From: JAJZIH01 sp021785265
GTDB taxonomy: Bacteria > Pseudomonadota > Gammaproteobacteria > JAKAQQ01
Direction: 5' to 3'
DNA length: 64,000 bases
Assembly (NCBI GenBank): GCA_027338645.1
Contig: DAHWSH010000011.1
Location: 191,747 to 255,746, forward strand
Shown: one piece after another, positions 33,144 through 41,117 of the stretch
Position numbering within the stretch: position 1 is the first letter of the stretch
Layout of the letters: each line of letters opens with the position of its first letter
Translations under genes and position numbers: made by a program
Notes under the pieces: model-generated
Told to the model about the DNA's origin: nothing
Databases searched by the model: none
Seen by the model: the letters and a program-made list of their open reading frames with translations, nothing else

Positions 33144-34883
33144 GTGAAAAACACCCTTGATGCTTGGTGCCGTGTGGCCTTCGCATCACTGGGCTGGGAA
33201 GCCCCACCTGAACCCTTGATCGAGCGGCCCCGCGAGGCCAGCCACGGAGATTATTCCTGTCACGTGTCGCTTCGGCTCGGCAAACGTTTCGGACGCCCTC
33301 CCCTTGAGGTGGCCCAGACCCTGGTTGACCATCTCCCTTCCCATCCGGCCATCGGGCGGATTGAGATCGTTCCTCCCGGCTTCATTAATTTCCATCTCGA
33401 CCACACGGAGCTTGTCCGGGGGCTTGTCCGTGCACTCGATGCTTCCCTGCCCTACGGGCACATAGCGCCAGGACGGGGCCGGGTCCTGGTTGAGTTTGTC
33501 TCAGCCAACCCCAACGGTCCCCTCCATATCGGCCATGGACGCGGGGCGGCTTACGGGGATTCCTTGGCCAACCTGCTCGAGGCGGTGGGTTACGGGGTCG
33601 TGCGGGAATACTACGTGAACGATGCCGGACGCCAGATGTCGATCCTCGCTTTGAGCGTCTGGTTGCGTTACCTCGAGCACCGGGGTTGTCCGTCACAAGC
33701 GTTTCCGCACGCCGGTTACCGGGGTGATTACGTTCTTGAGCTGGCCCGCGAACTGGCTGTGGATGCCGGTGACCGTTATGAAGAGCCAGAGACTTGCCTA
33801 ACGGAACTGCCGCCGGATGGAGCAGAACCCGAGAATGCGGCGGACCAGCATATCGATGCCCGTGTGGCTGCCATGAAGAAAATGCTCGGACCGATGCGTT
33901 ATGCGACTCTCTACGATTTCGCACTCGGCCGCATGAGCGAACGGATCCAGAAAGACTTGCGCGATTTCGGGGTACGACATGATCACTGGTTTTCTGAACG
34001 TTCTCTCTATGATTCGGGTCGGGTGAAAGAGACGGTGTCGATCCTCGAGCGGTGCGGGGAAACCTACCGATCCGAAGGAGCGCTCTGGTTCCGTGCCAGT
34101 GCCCACGGAGACGAGAAGGACCGCGTCCTCGTGAGAGCGAACGGGGAATACACCTACTTCTCGCCTGATCTGGCCTACCACCGGGACAAGCTGGAGCGGG
34201 GATACCACCGGATCATCGATGTGCTGGGCGCAGATCATCACGGTTACGCCCCGCGTATACGGGCCGGGATCGAAGCCCTGGGGGAGGATCCTGCGCGTCT
34301 CGAAGTCGTCCTCATCCAGTTTGCTGTCCTCATCCGGGGTGGTCGGAAGGTTCAAATGTCGACCCGTTCGGGTTCCTTTGTTGCGCTTTCCGAACTCGTG
34401 GCCGAAGTCGGACGGGATGCGGCTCGCTTCTTTTATGTGCTGCGCTCGGAAGCCCAGCACCTCGATTTCGATCTCGATCTCGCCAAACGGCAGTCTCAGG
34501 AGAACCCGGTGTACTACGTCCAATATGCCCATGCCCGTGTGGCCAGTCTATGGCGTGAATGCGAGGAACGTGGGCTTAACTACGATCCCATGGATCGGCA
34601 ATTTTTTTCAGGGCTTGTCCATCCCTTGGAACGAGCGCTTCTCGTGAACCTGGTTCGCTATCCGGAAACGCTTGAGCAGGCAGCCATGGCACGTGCCCCC
34701 CATCTCCTGGCCCAGTACCTGCGTGAGTTGGCGGCAGCTTTTCACGGCTATTACAACGGGGTCCCGCTCCTGGTCGACGACGCCCCGTTGCGCAATGCCC
34801 GTCTCAGCCTGTGCCGTGCGACACGGCTGGTGCTGGCGGATGGTCTGTCACTTTTGGGCGTGTCCGCACCGGTGAGGATGTAG
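33144..34883 (+). CDS. argS: Arginyl-tRNA synthetase ArgS
   Basis: 579 residues. The additional N-terminal domain (residues ~1-110) is followed by the class I HIGH motif in SANPNGPLHIGHGRGAAYGD; VSTRSG-type signature appears as KVQMSTRSGSFV, and the C-terminal anticodon-binding helices include QYAHARVASLWRE and LVLADGLSLLGVSAPVRM. Charges tRNA-Arg. GTG start at 33144; a TACAAT element at 33111-33116 may be its own promoter. Followed after 3 bases by the SPOR gene, the common argS-ftsN-like arrangement. Confidence 0.95.
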   Translation: MKNTLDAWCRVAFASLGWEAPPEPLIERPREASHGDYSCHVSLRLGKRFGRPPLEVAQTLVDHLPSHPAIGRIEIVPPGFINFHLDHTELVRGLVRALDASLPYGHIAPGRGRVLVEFVSANPNGPLHIGHGRGAAYGDSLANLLEAVGYGVVREYYVNDAGRQMSILALSVWLRYLEHRGCPSQAFPHAGYRGDYVLELARELAVDAGDRYEEPETCLTELPPDGAEPENAADQHIDARVAAMKKMLGPMRYATLYDFALGRMSERIQKDLRDFGVRHDHWFSERSLYDSGRVKETVSILERCGETYRSEGALWFRASAHGDEKDRVLVRANGEYTYFSPDLAYHRDKLERGYHRIIDVLGADHHGYAPRIRAGIEALGEDPARLEVVLIQFAVLIRGGRKVQMSTRSGSFVALSELVAEVGRDAARFFYVLRSEAQHLDFDLDLAKRQSQENPVYYVQYAHARVASLWRECEERGLNYDPMDRQFFSGLVHPLERALLVNLVRYPETLEQAAMARAPHLLAQYLRELAAAFHGYYNGVPLLVDDAPLRNARLSLCRATRLVLADGLSLLGVSAPVRM

Positions 34884-34886
34884 GGA

Positions 34887-35510
34887 GTGACGTCACGCCG
34901 GAAGCCGGCGATCCGCCGGCAGCGGAACCGGAATGGTTCGCGGGAACGCAAGCCGAGAGGCTTTCGCCCCTGGGGCTGGGTGAGTCTAGTCCTGTTTCTG
35001 GTCATCGTCGCACTCATCGTTGTGCCTGTCATCCGGCACTCGCTCAGGACTGCAGAGCGGCTCGAGCAGCGGCCGACCTCACCCCGCGTGGTTCGTGTGC
35101 ATCCCGAGCCCACCCCGGCGACCGTGACGCGCGCCGAAAAAACCTTTTCCTTCTATACGCAACTCAAAAGGCATTTTGAGATCGTTTTGCCGGAAGAGGA
35201 ACGCAGTGCGCGCACGGATCATGGACGGCATCCCGTTGTCCATCCGGGGCACTACCTGATCCAGGTCGGATCCTTCCGCCACTGGCGCAGAGCCAATGCG
35301 CTCAAGGCCAAGCTCGCTCTGTGGGGGATCGTGGCCCAGATCAATCCGGTCAGGATCAGCAATGGCGAACGCTGGAATCGTGTCCAGATCGGTCCCATTG
35401 ATCGCTTGAATCGTCTCAATGCCCTGCGGCAAATCCTGTCCGGGCATCGTCTGACGATGCTCCTGATCCGTCTTAATCCGTCGGCCCAGAGATCTGGACC
35501 CGCCCCCTGA
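34887..35510 (+). CDS. SPOR-domain membrane protein (FtsN-like)
   Basis: 207 residues. A basic cytosolic N-terminus (SRRKPAIRRQRNRNGSRERKPRG) leads into one transmembrane helix (VSLVLFLVIVALIVVPVI), a linker, and a C-terminal SPOR domain (HYLIQVGSFRHWRRANALKAKLALWG...RVQIGPIDRLNRLNALRQIL). Such proteins bind denuded peptidoglycan glycans at the division site. Position directly after argS is the usual place of ftsN-like genes. GTG start. Confidence 0.88.
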   Translation: MTSRRKPAIRRQRNRNGSRERKPRGFRPWGWVSLVLFLVIVALIVVPVIRHSLRTAERLEQRPTSPRVVRVHPEPTPATVTRAEKTFSFYTQLKRHFEIVLPEEERSARTDHGRHPVVHPGHYLIQVGSFRHWRRANALKAKLALWGIVAQINPVRISNGERWNRVQIGPIDRLNRLNALRQILSGHRLTMLLIRLNPSAQRSGPAP

Positions 35511-35569
35511 AGCTCGAGTCCGCATCGTAACCCCTTTATTTGGATAAATCGAAAAAAGCCCAATGCATA

Positions 35570-35598
35570 TTGACGGGAAGATGCACGCATCCTAAAAT
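35570..35598 (+). promoter_or_regulatory. Strong sigma-70-like promoter for the Ehr/Hyf-like operon
   Basis: TTGACG (35570-35575) and TAAAAT (35593-35598) are separated by exactly 17 bases, each matching consensus at five of six positions. Transcription would start near 35605 and give a ~95-base leader before the ATG at 35701. The leader contains a 10-codon mini-ORF (ATG at 35612, TAA at 35642-35644) and, just before the gene, the palindrome TGCCCCCCGGGGCA. Confidence 0.75.
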
Positions 35599-35700
35599 AC
35601 ACTCCACGGTGATGGAGTTCGCCGAAAAAATGCCATCAGGCTAATAACTCCTGCGTGAATCCAAGCATTTGAGGGTGCCCCCCGGGGCAGGCGTGGGATC

Positions 35701-36645
35701 ATGACAGGCGATACCGTCTTCCAGCAGATTTGCCAGGTGTTGGCCGTACTGTGCCTGGCACCACTCCTCCAAGGGTTCATCGTGATCTGCCGCGAGAAAA
35801 TCGCCCGCGGAAAGGGACCGTCGATCCTGCAACCCTACCGGGACCTCTACAAACTGTTCCACAAGGAACAGCTGGTTCCGGAAAGCGCCTCGTTCATCTT
35901 CTGGCTTGCTCCGATCGTTGCATTTACGGCTATGCTCACCGTACCTCTCCTGATTCCCGTGCTCACCAACTATCCCCTGCCACTTTCGGATATGGGCGAC
36001 ATACTGGGGGGCGGGCTCATCCTGGCTCTGGCCGGCTTTTCTATCGGGCTCGCGGGTCTGGACAGTGGTCATCCCTACGGGGGGCTGGGCTCAAGCCGCG
36101 AAGCAATGCTCGGTATTCTCGCCGAGCCCACGTTGATCGTGGTGTTCATCGGCATCACCCTTCTTGACCGCTCCATGTTGCCCTTTGTCGTGAACCACCT
36201 GCTCGTGGCCGAGCCATCCGTCTACTGGAGCCCGGGCCACCTCCTTCTGGTTGCCGCCTTTTTCATCCTGCTAACCGTTGAGACCGAGCACCTGCCCATT
36301 CATTCCGATACCCATCATGAGATCTACATGATCGGGGAGGCACGGCTCCTCGAATATTCGGGTCCGCTCCTGGGGCTCCTCAGGTGGTCCTCCTGGATGA
36401 AGCGAGCCATCCTCTACACCATCTTTGTCAATGTCCTGACCCTGCCTTGGGGCCTTTCCGTGCGGGGGACGGCTCCGGGATTGCTCGAGGCGACGGGAAT
36501 CCTGCTCGCGAAGTGGGCACTGGTTGCCCTCTTGCTCGTGATGATTGACTCCCTTCAGTCCCGGTTGCGCTTTTATCGCTACCAGGAACCTCTGGCGCTC
36601 TCGTTCCTTCTTGCGATTCTGGCCGTGATCGCCCACCAGCTTTAG
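35701..36645 (+). CDS. Hydrogenase-4/Ehr membrane subunit HyfC-like (NuoH family)
   Basis: 314 residues with eight transmembrane helices. The conserved NuoH/HyfC loops are present: REKIARGKGPSILQPYRDLYKLFHKE near residue 30, and LTVETEHLPIHSDTHHEIYMIGEARLLEYSGPLLGL near residue 195, the latter carrying the acidic residues that couple the hydrophilic arm to proton transfer. First gene of a six-gene operon; it anchors the peripheral arm in the membrane. Confidence 0.88.
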   Translation: MTGDTVFQQICQVLAVLCLAPLLQGFIVICREKIARGKGPSILQPYRDLYKLFHKEQLVPESASFIFWLAPIVAFTAMLTVPLLIPVLTNYPLPLSDMGDILGGGLILALAGFSIGLAGLDSGHPYGGLGSSREAMLGILAEPTLIVVFIGITLLDRSMLPFVVNHLLVAEPSVYWSPGHLLLVAAFFILLTVETEHLPIHSDTHHEIYMIGEARLLEYSGPLLGLLRWSSWMKRAILYTIFVNVLTLPWGLSVRGTAPGLLEATGILLAKWALVALLLVMIDSLQSRLRFYRYQEPLALSFLLAILAVIAHQL

Positions 36646-36652
36646 GACGCCG

Positions 36653-37333
36653 ATGCCGACTCCCTCCCTCACCGGTCTGACCCAGGCGATCCTTGACCTC
36701 ATCGCCATGTGTGCGCTTCTTCTCACCTTCGTGATGTTGGGTTCGCACTGGATCCGGAACCATATCCTGGCGTTTGCAGCCCAGTCCTGGGTGCTGGCTG
36801 TGTTGTCCGCCTTCATCGGCTTTTCAGGCCACTATCCGGCACTGCTGGTCATTGCCGGACTGACCTTGCTCCTGCGCGGTCTGGTCCTTCCCCATCTCCT
36901 GGTTCGTATCCTGGACCGGGCCCATCTCAACCGGGAGTTCGCCCCGGTGCTCCAACCGGCCATGAGCGTCGCCATGGGGGCATTGTGTGTTCTTCTGGCT
37001 TACGGGGCAGCTCTCCGTCTGGGCCAGACCGTGGATGGGCAAAGCCCCGTCACGCGGATTGGGCTGACCAGCCTCCTTGCGGTCGTGTTGATCGGGTTCT
37101 TGATGCTTATCCTGAGACGGGAGGCGGTAAGCCATCTCCTGGGGCTGCTCGTGATCGAAAACGGCATTTTCCTGGGATCACTGATCCTCATGCCCGGGTT
37201 GCCGCTGCTACTTGAGTTTGTGGTGGTATTCGACCTTCTACTTATTGTGGTCGCTCTTGGCATGTTCGTTCGCCACCTTCGGGCCGAGATCGGCTCGACT
37301 GACAGCCGGGCCCTGGACCGGCTGGTGGGGTGA
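36653..37333 (+). CDS. Hydrogenase-4/Ehr membrane subunit HyfE-like
   Basis: 226 residues, six or seven hydrophobic helices. The segment LLIVVALGMFVRHLRAEIGSTDSRALDRLVG at the C-terminus and LGLLVIENGIFLGSLILMPGLPLLLEFVVVFDLL are typical of HyfE, whose N-terminal part is NuoK-like. It starts 7 bases after the HyfC gene and ends 4 bases before the next start. Confidence 0.85.
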   Translation: MPTPSLTGLTQAILDLIAMCALLLTFVMLGSHWIRNHILAFAAQSWVLAVLSAFIGFSGHYPALLVIAGLTLLLRGLVLPHLLVRILDRAHLNREFAPVLQPAMSVAMGALCVLLAYGAALRLGQTVDGQSPVTRIGLTSLLAVVLIGFLMLILRREAVSHLLGLLVIENGIFLGSLILMPGLPLLLEFVVVFDLLLIVVALGMFVRHLRAEIGSTDSRALDRLVG

Positions 37334-37337
37334 GCCC

Positions 37338-38795
37338 ATGATCTGGGCTTCGCTGGAGATCCTGTTCGCGGTCACGACCGCGGCCTCGGCGCTCTGCTGG
37401 ATCGTGCGCCAGCCCCGCGTCGCCGAGATCATCAACCTCGCTGCGGCTACGATCGACTGCCTCCTCGTGGGCTGGCTGCTGGCCGTGACCCCGTCGAGTG
37501 GTGTGCGGGGTTTTGGTGACTTCCTCCGTCTGGGTCCGCTGGGTCTCTGGGTGATGTTGTGCACGGCTCTCGTCTATTTTCTGGCTTCGCTTCATGCAAT
37601 CGGCTACATGCGACGGATGCACGAGGAGACGGCGCACCTGAATCGCTTCTATGGGATGTTCGCGATTTTTGCGCTGACCCTCTTCCTGGCGCCGGTCGAG
37701 AACAATCCGGGGCTCTTCTGGATCTCGATCGAACTTACCACCATCGCCAGTGCATTCCTGGTTGCATTCCAGCGGACAGCGGAGACCATCGAAGCCGCTT
37801 GGAAGTATGTCGTTATTGCATCAGCCGGCCTGTCGCTGGCACTGCTCGGGACGATTCTTTTCTACTGGGCTGGCACCTTTACGTTGGGTCCCTCCTATAA
37901 CATGACCTGGAGCCGCTTCGCGGCCATTGCTCCTCTGGCCAATCCCGGCCTGATCTTTTTCGCCTTTCTGCTCGTGCTGGTCGGCTTTGGGACCAAGGTC
38001 GGCCTCGTGCCCATGCATACCTGGCTCCCGGACGCGCACAGCGAAGGTCCGGCCCCAGTCTCGGCGATGCTGTCGGGGGCGCTCCTGAACTGCGCGATGC
38101 TCGGCATTGTGCGTTTTCTCGAGATCCTGAAAGATACGCCTGAACACACGCTGGCCCAGACCGCGCTCGTCGCGATGGGTGCTTTGAGCCTTCTCGTCGC
38201 GGCTCTGTTCATCGTCCGCCAGCGGCTAGTCAAGCGTCTGGCCGCCTATTCGAGCATTGAGCACATGGGAATCATGGCCATGGGATTCGGGTTCGGTGGG
38301 GCCCTGGGTGTGATGGGGGCCCTCTACCAGATGCTCAATCACTCAGTGACCAAATCGGCGGTCTTTTTCGGGTCCGGAAGCATGATGCGCGCATACCAGA
38401 GCAAGCGGATCGCGGGTATCCGGCGCGTGCTGGATGCCTTTCCGGTAGCCGGGCTCCTCTGGCTCGCGTCCGCTCTTGCGATTACGGGAGCTCCACCCTT
38501 CGGAATTTTCTGGGGCGAAATCACGCTGCTCCAGGGCGGTATGGCGAGCGAAAACCGCTGGGCCGTCGTTTGGACGGCCGTCCTCCTGGTCGTGGTTTTC
38601 ATTGGTTTCTTGAGCCACTTCCGGAGAATGTATTTCGGCCGGCCACCAACCCGGACACCCGAGACCGCCTTCCATTGGACTGAATTAGCCGCGCTCGCGC
38701 TGGCCGTGGCAGCCGCGCTGGGGCTCGGTCTCTGGTGGCCTGCGTCCGTTTGGGTCTATCTCCGCGCGATCGCGCACCATCTGGGATCCACCTGA
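37338..38795 (+). CDS. Hydrogenase-4/Ehr antiporter-like subunit HyfF (NuoN/L family)
   Basis: 485 residues, about 14 transmembrane helices, Mrp-antiporter-like. The proton-channel signature GFGTKVGLVPMHTWLPDAHSEGPAPVSAMLSGALLNCAMLGIVRF has the conserved Lys and His, and an essential Glu is expected in helix 5 (ISIELTTIASAFLV). It should conduct protons when the complex turns over. TGATG overlap with the next gene indicates coupling. Confidence 0.9.
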   Translation: MIWASLEILFAVTTAASALCWIVRQPRVAEIINLAAATIDCLLVGWLLAVTPSSGVRGFGDFLRLGPLGLWVMLCTALVYFLASLHAIGYMRRMHEETAHLNRFYGMFAIFALTLFLAPVENNPGLFWISIELTTIASAFLVAFQRTAETIEAAWKYVVIASAGLSLALLGTILFYWAGTFTLGPSYNMTWSRFAAIAPLANPGLIFFAFLLVLVGFGTKVGLVPMHTWLPDAHSEGPAPVSAMLSGALLNCAMLGIVRFLEILKDTPEHTLAQTALVAMGALSLLVAALFIVRQRLVKRLAAYSSIEHMGIMAMGFGFGGALGVMGALYQMLNHSVTKSAVFFGSGSMMRAYQSKRIAGIRRVLDAFPVAGLLWLASALAITGAPPFGIFWGEITLLQGGMASENRWAVVWTAVLLVVVFIGFLSHFRRMYFGRPPTRTPETAFHWTELAALALAVAAALGLGLWWPASVWVYLRAIAHHLGST

Positions 38796-40303
38796 TGCGG
38801 CCCTGCACGAGCCGGGTCATCAGGGCCGAGGCACTCCTGAAGCTGCTCGACGAGCTTCTGCCAGCCGCCGTTCGTCCGGACCCGCATCAGCGGCTCCGCA
38901 TGGCCTATGCTCGCAAGGCCGGTGAAACCGATCTCGAAGTCCTCTACTACCTGAGCCTGGGAAAAGGTCGTCCTGATCTCCTCCTGCGTGTTGCCCCAGA
39001 GCAGAATGCCCTGCCCAGCGTGGCGAACCGATTCCCTGCGCTATCGTGGTACGAGCGCGAAATGCATGACCTCTTCGGCATCGAATTTACCGGGCATCCC
39101 GAACTTCACCCGCTCATCCTGCACGAGGGAGTGACCACATCGCGGCCGCCGCTGCTCGGGCAGGCCGGGGCTCCGATCCATTACCGGACATCCCCACCCA
39201 CGGTCCCGACGATGCACGCAACCGAGATCCAACGCCTCCCGTTCGGTCCCGTTCGTGCGGATGTCGTCGAGTCGGCCCAGTTTCTCTTCTATTACATCGG
39301 CGAGGGGATTCTCCACTTTCACCAACGGCTCTTCTACAAGCATCGCGGCATGGAACAGCGTTTCGAAGGCGTCTCACCCATGGCCGGGGTCATCCTGGCC
39401 GAACGGGTTTCGGGCACCGATTCAGTGGGGCATGCTCTGGCATTCTGCCAGGCCTGCGAACTGGCCCTGGGTCTTTTGCCTCCCCCGCGGGCGCTCGGCT
39501 TCAGGATCATCCTCGCCGAACTCGAGCGCCTGACGAACCATCTGCACTATTTTTCAGAGCTGGCTCGGATGACGACCCTCCGGGTCGCGGCTGCCCAGGG
39601 GGCCTGGCTCGAGGAGCAAGTTCGGCAGATCAATGGGGCTCTGACCGGAAGCCGTTTTCTGCGTGGCATCTTGAGCGTTGGGGGACTTCGGCGGGATCTC
39701 GAACCTTCCGGTCTGGCCGGCCGGCTGACTGACCTCGAGACCGGGATTTCGGATTTTCTCGACAAACTTGCGGACACTCGGAGTTATCTTGACCGCCTGA
39801 TCGGTACCGGGCGGCTCTCAACGGATGTGGCCATGGATCAGGGGGCTACCGGCCCGGTCGAGCGAGCGAGTGGGCTCGACCGGGATCTCCGTCGAGACCG
39901 GCCCTACGGTTCTTATGGAATGCTTGAGTTCAAGGTTCCCCGGGAGTCAGAAGGCGATGCCCTGGCCCGGGCCCAAATACGTCGCGCCGAAGTGACCGAG
40001 TCTCTCGCCTTGGTCCGCGAGTCCCTCGCGCATCTCGAGTCGGGCCCGGTCATCACGGACCAGCCGGAGGAAGGACCGGATCCTGGGGGAGAGGGATTGG
40101 GGGCGGTCGAGGGGAGCCGGGGCGGACTTTACTACGCGGTCCACTTCGATCCGGACCGGCAGTGCTTGCTGCGCGTCAAGATCAAGGAGCCCTCGTTTTC
40201 AAACTGGCGTGTTTTCCCATTCACCGTGAAGGACACCAATCTTATGGACTACGCCATCAACGAGGCCAGTTTCGGTCTCTCGATCGCGGGCGCTGACCGT
40301 TAG
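38795..40303 (+). CDS. HyfG-like large subunit without NiFe ligands (Ehr complex)
   Basis: 502 residues, a fusion of a NuoC-like domain (NRFPALSWYEREMHDLFGIEFTGHPELHPLIL, residues ~78-112) and a NuoD/hydrogenase-large-subunit-like domain. In true group 4 hydrogenases the second domain has RxCGxC near its start and a CxxC near the C-terminus. Here the first site reads RVSGTDSVGHALAF (~residues 204-217) and the C-terminus reads DTNLMDYAINEASFGLSIAGADR, so all four cysteines are gone. The protein cannot bind the NiFe centre and should instead act like NuoD or Ehr large subunits on an unknown donor. 10 bases before the next gene. Confidence 0.88.
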   Translation: MRPCTSRVIRAEALLKLLDELLPAAVRPDPHQRLRMAYARKAGETDLEVLYYLSLGKGRPDLLLRVAPEQNALPSVANRFPALSWYEREMHDLFGIEFTGHPELHPLILHEGVTTSRPPLLGQAGAPIHYRTSPPTVPTMHATEIQRLPFGPVRADVVESAQFLFYYIGEGILHFHQRLFYKHRGMEQRFEGVSPMAGVILAERVSGTDSVGHALAFCQACELALGLLPPPRALGFRIILAELERLTNHLHYFSELARMTTLRVAAAQGAWLEEQVRQINGALTGSRFLRGILSVGGLRRDLEPSGLAGRLTDLETGISDFLDKLADTRSYLDRLIGTGRLSTDVAMDQGATGPVERASGLDRDLRRDRPYGSYGMLEFKVPRESEGDALARAQIRRAEVTESLALVRESLAHLESGPVITDQPEEGPDPGGEGLGAVEGSRGGLYYAVHFDPDRQCLLRVKIKEPSFSNWRVFPFTVKDTNLMDYAINEASFGLSIAGADR

Positions 40304-40313
40304 GGGGAATACG

Positions 40314-41117
40314 ATGACCAACTGGGCATGGTTTGGATTGAGTCAGGGGAGACTGACCACCGGCTGGCCGGAAGAGACGGTCGGGCATGGCCAGGAAGGT
40401 GTTTTGGGGATGCCGCGGCTCCATCCTGAGCGCTGTGCACCCACCTGCCGGGACTGTATTTCGGCCTGCCCATCCGGTGCGATCACCGGAGGCTTGGGAG
40501 AGTCAGTGACGCTCGACTATGGACGCTGCGTGGTCTGCCAGCGCTGCACTGAGGTCTGCCCGACCGGAGCCATCGAAAAAACCACCGATTGGGCTTTTGG
40601 CGTCCGCACGCGGGAAGCGCTCCTGGCGGGGGGTGGGGGGATGGGTTCCGGGAATGCCGAGTCTCCTCCGTCCACCCACGTGCCCCGCGGATTCCGCCGG
40701 AGCCTTCACATTCGTCATGTCGATGCCGGATCCTGCAACGGCTGTGAATCCGAGCTCGAGGCACTCCTCAATCCCTTCTACAACCTCCACCGCCTGGGCA
40801 TTTTCTTTACCGCCTCTCCCCGCTCCGCTGATCTATTACTGGTGACGGGCCCAGTCACGGTGGCGATGAAGGAGCCACTGCTCGAAACCTATCGGGCGAT
40901 GCCCGAACCCCGGTTTGTCATGGCGATGGGGACCTGCGCGACCGGTGGCGGGATTGCCGGCGGTGGGTATAGCTGCCACCAGGGACTCGAGGGAATTCTT
41001 CCAGTCGACCTCTGGCTACCGGGTTGCCCCCCAAACCCCGCAGCCCTCATGGAGGCTCTCTTGGTTCTCTTGGGAAGACGGCCCGAACGAGGTGCCCTGC
41101 CGGAGCGTGCCGGATGA
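40314..41117 (+). CDS. Fused HyfH-HyfI-like subunit (2x[4Fe-4S] ferredoxin + NuoB-like)
   Basis: 267 residues. The N-terminal ferredoxin part carries two clusters' worth of cysteines: CAPTCRDCISACPSG (with a longer first spacing, Cx3Cx2Cx3C) and CVVCQRCTEVCPTG. A Gly/Ser-rich linker (~residues 100-125) joins it to a NuoB-like domain with CNGCESE, GTCATGG and LPGCPPNP, the four ligands of the proximal (N2-type) 4Fe-4S cluster. In E. coli the two parts are separate proteins (HyfH and HyfI). It should carry electrons to the large subunit interface. Overlaps the HyfB gene by 4 bases. Confidence 0.88.
   Translation: MTNWAWFGLSQGRLTTGWPEETVGHGQEGVLGMPRLHPERCAPTCRDCISACPSGAITGGLGESVTLDYGRCVVCQRCTEVCPTGAIEKTTDWAFGVRTREALLAGGGGMGSGNAESPPSTHVPRGFRRSLHIRHVDAGSCNGCESELEALLNPFYNLHRLGIFFTASPRSADLLLVTGPVTVAMKEPLLETYRAMPEPRFVMAMGTCATGGGIAGGGYSCHQGLEGILPVDLWLPGCPPNPAALMEALLVLLGRRPERGALPERAG

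Noticed and set aside
38795..40303. Calling the complex a true hydrogenase-4
   Set aside because: Both CxxC motifs for the NiFe centre are absent from the large subunit and no maturation genes are present.
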